From: Paenibacillus sp. BIC5C1
GTDB lineage: Bacteria > Bacillota > Bacilli > Paenibacillales > Paenibacillaceae
Reading direction: 5' to 3'
DNA: 64,000 bases
Assembly: GCF_032399705.1 (NCBI RefSeq)
Contig: NZ_CP135922.1
Span: forward strand, 5,890,001-5,954,000
Below the pieces are notes generated by a model. The model was not told where the DNA came from. It ran no database searches and was given only the letters and a program-made list of their open reading frames with translations. Below, piece after piece: positions 7,429 to 15,722 of the stretch. Within the stretch, counting starts at the first letter, position 1; every line of letters starts with the position of its first letter. Both the position numbers and the translations under genes were made by a program.

Positions 7429-8427
7429 ATGAAAAGATGGTTAGCCTCTCTACTCGCAATTTTGCTTATCGCCTCATTTCAAGCTCCATTCTCGACCACA
7501 GCATCTGCAGAAAGTGAAAGCAATAGCTCCACCGAAGATTATCAATGGATTGATGGGCCTTCAAACGTAGTACTTGATAACAAAGCAACATTAAACGTAG
7601 CTGAAAATCTCTCCTATCTCGATGCAGCTAACACCCAAAGGTTCCTGGAAGACACGGACTCCTTCCCCAATGGAACGGAAATCGGAAGCATCTATGGCGC
7701 CGGCGAAAACTCCAACTGGTATGTTATCTTTGAATATAACGATACCGGTCATGTCGACGACAGTGAAAAAGACGATCTGGACGCCGATGAACTGCTCGAT
7801 AGCTACAAAAGAGGTACAGAAGAACAAAATGAGAAAACAACACCCGAAAACCAGCTGTTTATCACCGGATGGGAAATTGAGCCCGCCTATGACAGCAGCA
7901 AACATCAATTGATCTATTCTCTTGGTCTTGAGGATGCAGAGCGGGAAAAACTCGTCAATTACAATGTGAATGTACTCACCCGTGAAGGATACATCGGTGT
8001 TATCCTCGTTACGGATAGTGCCAATTTTGAAGAAAACCGCAAACAGTTTGAAAACTCCGTGCTTAACCAGCTCAACGTGATTAAAGGAAACACCTATGAA
8101 GATTTTGATGCATCCGTAGACAAAAAATCAGAACTTGGCCTGACCAGTCTGATTCTCGGTGGTGCTGGTGTAGCTGTAGCTAAGAAAGTCGGATTATTGC
8201 TTTTGCTCAAAAAAGGATGGTTTGTCATCGTGGCCGCTATTGTTGGTGCTTTCGGATGGATTCGTCGCAAGCTGACTGGACGCAAAAAGGAGGCTGACCC
8301 TGGAGATCAGAATTCGCTATCTCCTGCAGAGGAAGCTTACCAACAGCATGCTGCTGGTCAGGAGTCAGCAGGCTCTGATAGCCAACAAACAGATGGACAT
8401 TCGGATACTGATCCGAATAAACGTTAA
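7429..8427 (+). CDS. DUF2167 membrane protein
   Basis: A 332-residue protein with a signal peptide (KRWLASLLAILLIASFQ...ASA, about 27 residues). A DUF2167-type extracellular region follows (WIDGPSNVVLDNKATLNV, WYVIFEYNDTGHVDDSEKDDLDADELL, TGWEIEPAYD, VNYNVNVLTREG). Near residues 240-285 there is a glycine-rich and hydrophobic stretch with two close membrane segments around KKGWFVIVAAIVGAFGW. The tail is polar and probably cytoplasmic. The function of DUF2167 proteins is not known. It is a single gene with a GAAAGGAA ribosome site. Confidence 0.85.
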   Translation: MKRWLASLLAILLIASFQAPFSTTASAESESNSSTEDYQWIDGPSNVVLDNKATLNVAENLSYLDAANTQRFLEDTDSFPNGTEIGSIYGAGENSNWYVIFEYNDTGHVDDSEKDDLDADELLDSYKRGTEEQNEKTTPENQLFITGWEIEPAYDSSKHQLIYSLGLEDAEREKLVNYNVNVLTREGYIGVILVTDSANFEENRKQFENSVLNQLNVIKGNTYEDFDASVDKKSELGLTSLILGGAGVAVAKKVGLLLLLKKGWFVIVAAIVGAFGWIRRKLTGRKKEADPGDQNSLSPAEEAYQQHAAGQESAGSDSQQTDGHSDTDPNKR

Positions 8428-8505
8428 GCTTATAAGTAAAGGAATTAACGTAATCCTACATCGAAGTGCTCTTACATCAAAACACTCTTTAACATCGATG
8501 TACAA

Positions 8506-8551
8506 AATAAAAAGCCCTGTATTCTCATAAAGAGAATGCAGGGCTTTCTTT
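8506..8551. terminator. Bidirectional terminator (DUF2167 gene / metQ)
   Basis: AAAGCCCTGTATTCTC pairs with GAGAATGCAGGGCTTT around a 5-nt loop, with an A-run on the left and T-rich DNA on the right. Confidence 0.85.
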
Positions 8552-8608
8552 AGTAATTCCTTAAGAAGTGAGCCGAGTATACACTGTATTTCAGCTTAAT
8601 CGTTCAGC

Positions 8609-9445
8609 TTAAAACGCAGGTTCTACAGCACCTTGATAACGATCTTTGATGAATGTTTTAACCTCTTCGGAATGCAGAGCTGCAGCCAGTTTTTGGATAG
8701 CATCTGCATCTTTGTTATCTTCACGGGATACGAGGATGTTTGCATAAGGGTTACCTTGCAGGTCCTCAATCAGCAGCGCATCCTTCTCTGGGTTCAGATT
8801 GGCTTCCAGCGCGTAGTTGGCGTTGATGAATACCAGGTCTGCTTCATCCAGTTGACGAGGCATCATGGCTGCATCCAGCTCGATGATATTCAAGTTTTTC
8901 GGATTGGCTGTAATATCCTGAATCGTAGAAGTGATATTTGTGTTGTCTTTCAGCGTGATAAGTCCTTCTTTTGCAAGCAACAACAGTCCACGACCGCCGT
9001 TGGATGGGTCATTAGGGATGGCTACTTTTGCGCCGTCTTTCAACTCATCCAATGATTTGATTTTTTTGGAATAGCCAGCAAATGGCTCAACATGCACAGG
9101 TGTTACAGCAACGAGGTGGAAACCACGTTCTTTGTTCTCTGTATCCAGGTAAGGCTGGTGTTGGAAAAAGTTCGCATCCAGTTGTTTATCTTCAAGCTGT
9201 TGGTTAGGTTGAACATAATCATTGAAAGTCACGATTTGCAAGCGAATACCTTCAGCTTCGAGTTCAGGCTTGATGCTTTCCAAAATTTCCGCATGTGGTG
9301 TAGGTGATGCTCCAACTTTCAATTCTACGGTGCGCGGTGCGCCTCCAGCATTGTCAGCTCCGCTGTCTGAATCCTTGTTGTTTCCGCAAGCCGCAAGAAC
9401 CGCAATCAGCATAATGCTAAGTAGAGCAAAAGACCATTTTTTCAT
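8609..9445 (-). CDS. metQ: Methionine ABC transporter lipoprotein MetQ
   Basis: A 278-residue NlpA-family lipoprotein. The signal sequence ends in the lipobox LAAC with C20 as the lipidated residue. The mature part shows the VGASPTPHAEIL start, FNDYVQPN and the PNDPSNGGRGLLLL segment that line the methionine site. It is the last gene of metNIQ, 81 bp after metI. The ATG at 9445 has AGAAGGGG before it; the track's longer frame begins further upstream without a site. The operon's SAM-I riboswitch supports D/L-methionine as substrate. Confidence 0.95.
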   Translation of the reverse strand: MKKWSFALLSIMLIAVLAACGNNKDSDSGADNAGGAPRTVELKVGASPTPHAEILESIKPELEAEGIRLQIVTFNDYVQPNQQLEDKQLDANFFQHQPYLDTENKERGFHLVAVTPVHVEPFAGYSKKIKSLDELKDGAKVAIPNDPSNGGRGLLLLAKEGLITLKDNTNITSTIQDITANPKNLNIIELDAAMMPRQLDEADLVFINANYALEANLNPEKDALLIEDLQGNPYANILVSREDNKDADAIQKLAAALHSEEVKTFIKDRYQGAVEPAF

Positions 9446-9526
9446 GTGTAAAACCCCTTCTCCAATAAATTTTTTTTGCATTTTGCCCCAAACCGATACC
9501 GAATCAGGACAAATGCTATATATGTG

Positions 9527-10186
9527 TTATTTCCTGGTGAACCATTTAACCAAACGATCGCCAGCCATCTGAAGCACTTGCACCAGAATGATCATAAATA
9601 CAACAGATATAATCATAATTTCATTCTGATAACGGAAGTATCCGTAGTTGATTGCCAATGTTCCCAGACCTCCACCACCAACCATCCCCGCCATCGCCGT
9701 GTATGAAACGAGGGTTACGATTGTAATGGTAATTCCAGCTAAAAGACCCGGTAATGCCTCTGGCAGAAGCACACGCCGTACAATCTGTCCGGTCGAAGCT
9801 CCCATCGCCTGTGCTGCCTCAATGACGCCACGATCCACTTCACGCAGTGTAGTTTCCACCAACCGGGCAAAGTATGGAGCTGCGGCAATGACGAGCGGTG
9901 GTATAACACCCAGCACACCTGTCGCTGTACCGACCAATGTACGCGTAAACGGAATGAGTGCAACAATCAGAATGATAAATGGCACTGAGCGCAAAATGTT
10001 TACAATAAACGATAGTATCGTGTACACCACTTGAGACTGGATTGAAGCCGACCTTGCCGTCATAAACAGCAATACGCCTAGCGGCAAACCAATGATGATC
10101 GTGAACAAGCCCGATGCTCCCAGGATTTGCAGTGTTTCAATAGAAGCCTTACCTATTTCTTCCCAACGTACCGTTGAAAAATCCAT
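9527..10186 (-). CDS. metI: Methionine ABC transporter permease MetI
   Basis: A 219-residue membrane permease with five predicted helices and the EAA loop EAAQAMGASTGQIVRRVLLPEA, which contacts the MetN ATPase. Length and the ending KWFTRK fit MetI. The start codon abuts the metN stop, so the two are almost certainly translationally linked. Confidence 0.95.
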   Translation of the reverse strand: MDFSTVRWEEIGKASIETLQILGASGLFTIIIGLPLGVLLFMTARSASIQSQVVYTILSFIVNILRSVPFIILIVALIPFTRTLVGTATGVLGVIPPLVIAAAPYFARLVETTLREVDRGVIEAAQAMGASTGQIVRRVLLPEALPGLLAGITITIVTLVSYTAMAGMVGGGGLGTLAINYGYFRYQNEIMIISVVFMIILVQVLQMAGDRLVKWFTRK

Positions 10187-11221
10187 TTAACGGAGCACCT
10201 CCACATCAAGTCCCTGATCCACTAACTCTTTAATGGTGAGATTAATCTCATCTGACTGCCCCTCAAACCGAACGGTCAGCTGTCCATAGGGTACTTGTTT
10301 GATCGTTGAAATGGTGCCTTGCAAAATGGCGAAATCCACTCCTGTTTTACGAACTGTTCTGGACAAAATCGCCTCATAGGTTTTATTGCCCAAGAAGGAT
10401 ATTTTCACAAGCTTAGAAGCTCCGTTCGTCTGTAATGAGACATCTGCACTCGCCAGAGCGGTCTCTTCTAATGCAATTCCCACCTCATGGTCCCGCATCA
10501 TAAAGTCACGCGTAATGGCATGCTGCGGCTTGAGGAATACTTCCGTCACCGGCCCTTGCTCCACGATGCCCCCCTGATGGATAACCGCCACCTGATCACA
10601 GATATTCTGGATCACGTGCATTTCATGGGTGATTAGCACAATCGTGAGGTTATACTTTTCATTGATATCCAGCAATAACTTCAGAATCGAATCGGTTGTC
10701 TGGGGATCCAGTGCCGATGTAGCCTCATCACATAGCAGCACGTTCGGATCACTCGCGAGTGCTCTCGCAATACCTACCCTTTGCTTCTGTCCGCCTGACA
10801 GTTGGGCCGGATATTTATTGCTGTGGTCCTCCAGTCCAACCAATGCGAGCATTTCCTTCACTTTCCGATCCATTGCAGCCTTGGGCGTATTAACGAGCTT
10901 CAAAGGAAAAGCCACATTGTCATATACCGTAGCTGAGGATAACAGATTAAAGTGTTGAAAAATCATGCCAATCTTACGCCGTTGTTGCTGCAAATCAGAC
11001 TTATTGAGATCGGTTAGGTTGATTCCATCAACCCAAACCTCGCCTGCCGTGGGGCGTTCGAGCAAATTGATACAACGGATCAATGTACTCTTGCCTGCAC
11101 CGGAATGACCGATAACTCCAAATATTTCACCCTTGCGGATATTCAAATTTAGATCGGATAAGGCCGTCGTACTTTTTGAACCTTTACCGTACGTCTTGGT
11201 TAAACCTTTTAATTCAATCAA
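10187..11221 (-). CDS. metN: Methionine ABC transporter ATPase MetN
   Basis: A 344-residue ATPase. Walker A is GHSGAGKST, the signature is LSGGQKQR, and Walker B is VLLCDEATSALD. The C-terminal roughly 80 residues form a NIL/ACT-type domain that senses methionine in this family. The open frame runs to 11293, but that extension lies inside the riboswitch terminator. The likely start is the TTG at 11219-11221 with GGAAGGAG eight bases upstream, giving the protein start M-IELKGLTKTYG (first codon TTG). It is the first gene of metNIQ. Confidence 0.94.
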   Translation of the reverse strand: MIELKGLTKTYGKGSKSTTALSDLNLNIRKGEIFGVIGHSGAGKSTLIRCINLLERPTAGEVWVDGINLTDLNKSDLQQQRRKIGMIFQHFNLLSSATVYDNVAFPLKLVNTPKAAMDRKVKEMLALVGLEDHSNKYPAQLSGGQKQRVGIARALASDPNVLLCDEATSALDPQTTDSILKLLLDINEKYNLTIVLITHEMHVIQNICDQVAVIHQGGIVEQGPVTEVFLKPQHAITRDFMMRDHEVGIALEETALASADVSLQTNGASKLVKISFLGNKTYEAILSRTVRKTGVDFAILQGTISTIKQVPYGQLTVRFEGQSDEINLTIKELVDQGLDVEVLR

Positions 11222-11291
11222 AGTTACTGCTCCTTCCCACTGCCTACATGTATCTTTACCCGAATGAAAGGAAAACTCCCCTTCATCGTAC

Positions 11292-11490
11292 AAAAAAAGA
11301 GCCCCTTTTGCAGAAACAAAAAGGGCTCTTCACGTGAAAGATTATACCTTCTCATCTGCCAAAATCGTGCTCTGCACCATTTTGTAGGAATTAGCACCTA
11401 ACATCTATAAAGTATGACACAGCTGTCATGCAGTTATAAATCGGTTGCCGGGCTTCATCGGGCCTGTCCCTCCGCCGCTCTCGATAAGAA
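11292..11490 (-). promoter_or_regulatory. SAM-I riboswitch (S-box) with terminator
   Basis: On the minus strand the leader reads TTCTTATCGAGAG, GGCGGAGGGAC, GGCCCGATGAAGCCCGGCAACC, then GGTGCTAATTCC and GGCAGATGAGAAGG. This is the conserved S-box order. The aptamer covers about 11347-11489. An intrinsic terminator follows at 11292-11330 (AGAGCCCTTTTTG / CAAAAGGGGCTCT, then T7). High SAM should terminate transcription before metN. Confidence 0.96.
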
Positions 11491-11571
11491 ATATTTAATT
11501 TATAAGTTCAGTAGTAGTTATAATGTTAATGTCATAAATGTTAATTCCATCTAACTGTCGATCAGGAACTC

Positions 11572-11600
11572 AGTATAATCCAAGTATTCCGATTTGTCAA
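11572..11600 (-). promoter_or_regulatory. Promoter of the metNIQ operon
   Basis: On the minus strand TTGACA and TATACT are separated by 17 nt, about 75 nt before the S-box aptamer begins. Confidence 0.75.
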
Positions 11601-11620
11601 AGGCAAATATTACTATCCAA

Positions 11621-12349
11621 TTAGTTCGTCGATTGGTGCATTACCTGCTTATGCCACTTCTCGTTAATGTAGCCATAGGCTGCTTTTAACGTCTCACATA
11701 CCATATCCACACCCTGCCGGAGTTCCAAAAGATGCTGATCCAGGTCTTCCAGCTTTACTTTCCCTTGCAAAGTCTGGTGCAGCTGCCACAGATCATCCTG
11801 CATTTCGGAATTCATGTAATGAATCTCCATGTTTCGTCGTTTGCGCAATTTGCTCATCGGCTCACGGTATGAGTCCTTGATCCGGATCAGTTCATTGGCA
11901 AGAACATAATGCAGCTTATCATATCCGAACTGTCTTAATACGGTGAAATAAGAATAATGTGTTTTAACATTGGTTGTATTCAGCTCAAATATTTCATTCA
12001 ATACCGTACCTAACTTATCCAGAATGGCAAAACATCGGATGAAGCCATCCTTATAGAAATAGACGTAACGGGCATACTCTGCTTTTTCTGGTATTGTCAT
12101 ATCATCCGTAGAGCCCGCTTTGACTTTCTGACGGAAATGGGAAGCTGCAAAACAGCTTTGCTCCAATTCATCCAGCGAAGAGATCAATCCCTGGGTCCAT
12201 ATATACAGTTTACGAAAATCATGGGTAGGATCATGATCCACATGCATCTGTCGCTGAAATAGCTCAAGCGTGTCCGCCATCGCTTCCATCGCGTCCTTTA
12301 GTATGCCTTCGTTCTTACGCGGCTTTTCACCCAGCAACGTTCGCAGCAT
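11621..12349 (-). CDS. HEPN-domain protein (Cthe_2314-like)
   Basis: A 242-residue, mostly helical soluble protein. Residues 172-177 read RNMEIH, an R-x4-H motif in a helix near the C-terminal part (KLRKRRNMEIHYMNSE), the hallmark of HEPN ribonucleases. The overall layout resembles the Cthe_2314-like HEPN group found in Firmicutes. Many HEPN proteins are RNases in toxin-antitoxin or phage-defence systems, but this group is uncharacterised. There is no adjacent nucleotidyltransferase or antitoxin, so a housekeeping role is equally possible. It lies between ctaA and metN as a single gene. Confidence 0.7.
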   Translation of the reverse strand: MLRTLLGEKPRKNEGILKDAMEAMADTLELFQRQMHVDHDPTHDFRKLYIWTQGLISSLDELEQSCFAASHFRQKVKAGSTDDMTIPEKAEYARYVYFYKDGFIRCFAILDKLGTVLNEIFELNTTNVKTHYSYFTVLRQFGYDKLHYVLANELIRIKDSYREPMSKLRKRRNMEIHYMNSEMQDDLWQLHQTLQGKVKLEDLDQHLLELRQGVDMVCETLKAAYGYINEKWHKQVMHQSTN

Positions 12350-12481
12350 ATATAGCCTCCTCTTTCCACTCTGCAGATCATCAAATTAATAATAATTTAT
12401 CATATTAAACAAAATCGGAATCAGAGTAAACGTATGACCGCTGCTTACAATAGGGTGCCCTGACACGCCTGACATCAAACA

Positions 12482-12524
12482 AAGTTCACCTGTCCAATGA
12501 TGTACATCATCGGATGGTGAACTT
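12482..12524 (-). terminator. Terminator downstream of ctaA
   Basis: AAGTTCACC and GGTGAACTT are perfect arms with an inner CC-TGATG / CATCA-GG stem, followed on the minus strand by TGTTTGAT. It lies 40 nt after the ctaA stop. Confidence 0.6.
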
Positions 12525-12563
12525 CACTGGATTCATCCCCTGAACTACAATAATTCGGATATA

Positions 12564-13502
12564 TTAGAACCGGTTAACGGGCCGATGCAACTTGTACACC
12601 AAGAAACTCATATAGGTTAATACCCCGAACAAAATGGCAATATCAAGCATATGCGCCAGCGCCACGAACATATACACTTCCGGACGGTTCATCGTGAGCA
12701 TCAGTCCAAAACCAATGACCACTTGCAACAAAACCAGCACCACAGAAATGACGCCAAGCGCTCTTAATTCCGTGTTATCCGGATGTTTGCGATACGCAAA
12801 ATGGCCGAGAATTGCAATGACGATTACTAATGAAACAGCCGCCACCCGGTGAGCAAAAGCAACAGCTACGCCTCCCGAGAGCTCAGGAATAATCTGCCCG
12901 TTACAGAGCGGAAATCCTGAACAACCTCCAGCAGAATCCGTATGGCTCACAAATGCTCCAGTATATACCACGAGGTACGTATAGATCGTGGAAAACCATA
13001 CCAGATTTCGGAACCCTTTACTGACTCTCGGATATCGATTCAGTCGTTCCAATCCACCATGGCGTGCTTCCTGCCGAATACCAAGCGCCATCATCAGGGA
13101 GCTGGCAAAAGCGATTAAGGCAAATCCGAAATGCAGTGCCATGACTGCGGAAGATTGGGAGAATACGACAGCAAAAGCCCCCATGATTCCCTGGACAATA
13201 ACAAATATCAGCGTTAACAGTGAAAACAATTGCAAATCACGGCGTGATTTACCAAACCGTAAAAATGCTACAAAAGAGGCTATGGACAATAGTCCTGCCA
13301 GTGCGCTGACGGCGCGATGGGAAAATTCAATAAGTGAGGCAACAGTATGTGCAGGCACAAGTTTTCCGTTACATAAAGGCCATTCTGCTCCGCAACCGAG
13401 CCCCGATTCCGTTCGGGTTACGACGCCTCCGCCAAATGTAGCCAGAAACATGACAAGACAGGTTAATACGGTTAACCATTTAAACAAGGTTAAGTGTTTC
13501 AA
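12564..13502 (-). CDS. ctaA: Haem A synthase CtaA
   Basis: A 312-residue membrane protein with eight predicted helices. It has the two duplicated halves of the family and the conserved pairs of Cys in GCGAEWPLC (C37, C43) and GGCSGFPLC. Conserved His residues lie in EFSHRAVS, ALHFGF, AFAHRVAA and ALAHML and bind haem. CtaA oxidises haem O to haem A for aa3-type cytochrome oxidase. Unlike in B. subtilis, ctaB is not next door; it lies at 32367-33296 in this window. The gene stands alone and has its own terminator. Confidence 0.94.
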   Translation of the reverse strand: MKHLTLFKWLTVLTCLVMFLATFGGGVVTRTESGLGCGAEWPLCNGKLVPAHTVASLIEFSHRAVSALAGLLSIASFVAFLRFGKSRRDLQLFSLLTLIFVIVQGIMGAFAVVFSQSSAVMALHFGFALIAFASSLMMALGIRQEARHGGLERLNRYPRVSKGFRNLVWFSTIYTYLVVYTGAFVSHTDSAGGCSGFPLCNGQIIPELSGGVAVAFAHRVAAVSLVIVIAILGHFAYRKHPDNTELRALGVISVVLVLLQVVIGFGLMLTMNRPEVYMFVALAHMLDIAILFGVLTYMSFLVYKLHRPVNRF

Positions 13503-13804
13503 TTTTTTCTCACCCGCTGTTGGTTTAAGATGGCGAAGAACTACATTCTCCGCTTGATTCGGTACTTTGACACTTATTTCACAACTAAATTCATTATACC
13601 GGATAAATGTGTCATTGACGCCGCGCTTTGTGACAAAATGTTAACGTCTGTCGAAAAATTGACCCACAGGTCATCGGCAAATATGTACATTATTACAACG
13701 TTAGTTTCTCCCGAAAACTCGGAAAATACAAACGCCACTTCCCTATTTCAAGAGAAATGGCGTTCCTTTAATTATAACCTTTAACATGGTTAACCTGTCA
13801 TACT
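13503..13804. other. Intergenic region between ctaA and the thioredoxin-like gene
   Basis: No gene is seen. On the minus strand a TATAAT at about 13592-13597 is a possible ctaA promoter -10, with a weak -35. A hairpin at 13731-13764 (AACGCCA / TGGCGTT) could terminate the thioredoxin-like gene; its T-run is weak. Confidence 0.4.
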
Positions 13805-14149
13805 TTATTTATGAATCGTGTTATACACCTCAACTGCACGCTGCAGGAATTGCTCAATCTCTTCTCTTGACTTGCGCAGTTTATTCACATAACGCACAAG
13901 TTCTCGGCCATCTGTGTAAGCTACAAAGCTAGGGATGCCGAGGATATTTTGCTCTTCGCTCACTGTACCCACCTGATCTACGTCGACCTCAACCAACTTC
14001 AGCTCACGAGCAAACTTCTCTTCAACTTCAGGCATAAACGGATCGATGTACTTGCAATCACCACACCAATCTGCCTTAAATACAGCTACAGTCAAACGCG
14101 GAGATTGGATTGCCACATCAAACTCCGGTTTCGATGTAATCTTTTCCAT
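13805..14149 (-). CDS. Thioredoxin-like protein
   Basis: A 114-residue thioredoxin fold with the active site W-C29-G-D-C32 and the cis-proline segment GIPSFVAY. WCGDC differs from the WCGPC of housekeeping thioredoxin and fits the YtpP-type group of Firmicutes. It probably acts as a cytoplasmic disulfide reductase, but its partner is unknown. A single gene with GGAAG before the ATG, divergent from the DUF2515 gene. Confidence 0.88.
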   Translation of the reverse strand: MEKITSKPEFDVAIQSPRLTVAVFKADWCGDCKYIDPFMPEVEEKFARELKLVEVDVDQVGTVSEEQNILGIPSFVAYTDGRELVRYVNKLRKSREEIEQFLQRAVEVYNTIHK

Positions 14150-14292
14150 TACAACATCTTCCTTTCTATACCTTGTCTTATCCTCTTAGTGAAGCAAATT
14201 GCGGAGTGGAAGTCAAATATTCGGCGCATACTGACATCAACAGCTTCCTAAACTACAACCGTAATCAGATTATCAGGAAAGGAGGTCATGTC

Positions 14293-15573
14293 ATGACTTC
14301 CGTTAAAACAGATTCCTCCGAGTCTGCCCATCACGGGTCGATATTGCAGATGGTCCGATCCATCCCAGGTGCGGCTAGGGAAGTGTGGAGGGGAAAACAA
14401 GCGGCTTGGCAAGCCTCTGCACAGCTTCGTCATCCCTTGCGTGATATGGCTTGGGACTCTGATATGGCTGCAACCTTACAAGCAGAGGTGGAGCGCTTAT
14501 TGCCTGGAAACGAGAATGCTTTTGCCCGCAATACGCTCAGTGCACTGGTCTGTGAAGAGGACTGCATCATTCTGGAAGAAATCAAAACATTAACGCAGGA
14601 AAACAACCGAAGTAACATCACTCGTACAGCAGCATACCTGGAATGTTACGAACAGTATCCCGAGCTGCATTGGGCCCTGCTTGCCCATATGGTATCCCGC
14701 AACGGCGGATATCACATGACCGATCTTCAGAGCGACCTTATGCACAATCTGCAAAATCAAACAGACCGTGAGCACATGTATCGATTACTGGAGCGATGCA
14801 ATGCTCTCATTTTCCAGGACGCCTATCCACAGCTTCTATTGTATATGAACAGCCGCCGAATTGGACGGAGCTGTTTTCATTTGTTGCCCCATTTTCATGT
14901 ATCGGTGTTCATGATACCGTTCTGGGAACGATTTTGGCTGGAGCGATGCAGCTCGCTGCTTAGTGTGGCATTAATTATTAATGAGCAGAACTATATCGAG
15001 AGCCGGGTGGTGCAGCATCCTTATTTTCAAAAAGAAGTGCTGTCCAAACCCGCATTCCATTTGCATAATCTGGCTGGGTTGAATCATATCGTATTTCCAC
15101 TCGGACGGGAAAAAGGTCTTGCAGGCCGGGTTATTGAACATTTTGGCAAGCTGGATGAGCGGATTATGTTTGGCAAAGGCTTATATGCGATGCTGTTTGG
15201 CGTGGAACAAGTGTACACACAAGTATTGGAGTTTGCGCGCGCGGTTCCCCACCGTGGCTCACGTGCCGAATACTGGCCCGGTCTGTTCACCGCACATGAA
15301 GATGAAGCCGGAGAAGCTGAGCTCTATAGCCAGGAGCTGCTGGATCAAGAATGGCTAGTGGAAGGACAGCGGTTATATAGTCCTGAATTGCTGGCTGTAT
15401 GGGGTGATACGCCGTACGAACCTATAACAAGGCAGGATTGGCTGCAAAATCGCGATTGTCTTGGTCATCTCACTGCCCCGCGCCGCCCCTGGCTGTTTGA
15501 GATGAGTCATGAACATCGGTATGGCATGTTGAAAACTGCATTGGCCCATGATGCCAAAACCTTGACGCATTAA
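14293..15573 (+). CDS. DUF2515 protein (YppC-like)
   Basis: A 426-residue soluble protein. The NITRTAAYLECY...YPELHWALLAHMVSRNGGYHMTDL block near residues 105-155 is the signature of the DUF2515/YppC family. The ATG at 14293 follows AAAGGAGGT closely; the in-frame extension to 14173 has no ribosome site and overlaps the promoter region of the divergent thioredoxin-like gene. The function of the family is not known. The C-terminal part is rich in aromatic residues and has no membrane segment. Confidence 0.85.
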   Translation: MTSVKTDSSESAHHGSILQMVRSIPGAAREVWRGKQAAWQASAQLRHPLRDMAWDSDMAATLQAEVERLLPGNENAFARNTLSALVCEEDCIILEEIKTLTQENNRSNITRTAAYLECYEQYPELHWALLAHMVSRNGGYHMTDLQSDLMHNLQNQTDREHMYRLLERCNALIFQDAYPQLLLYMNSRRIGRSCFHLLPHFHVSVFMIPFWERFWLERCSSLLSVALIINEQNYIESRVVQHPYFQKEVLSKPAFHLHNLAGLNHIVFPLGREKGLAGRVIEHFGKLDERIMFGKGLYAMLFGVEQVYTQVLEFARAVPHRGSRAEYWPGLFTAHEDEAGEAELYSQELLDQEWLVEGQRLYSPELLAVWGDTPYEPITRQDWLQNRDCLGHLTAPRRPWLFEMSHEHRYGMLKTALAHDAKTLTH

Positions 15574-15633
15574 GGACAGAAGCTGTATAGGGATTCGTCT
15601 AGAAGAAAATAATGGACTACCTTTATTGGGTAT

Positions 15634-15673
15634 AATAAAAAAGCCCTGTCCGCTATGAAAGCAGACAGAGCTT
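15634..15673 (-). terminator. Terminator of the flippase operon
   Basis: AAGCTCTGTCTGC pairs imperfectly with GC-GGACAGGGCTT, followed on the minus strand by T6ATT. It may also stop the convergent DUF2515 transcript. Confidence 0.7.
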
Positions 15674-15722
15674 GTACTTATTTCAAACAATATAACGAAG
15701 TGTGTATTAGTGTGTTGATCGA

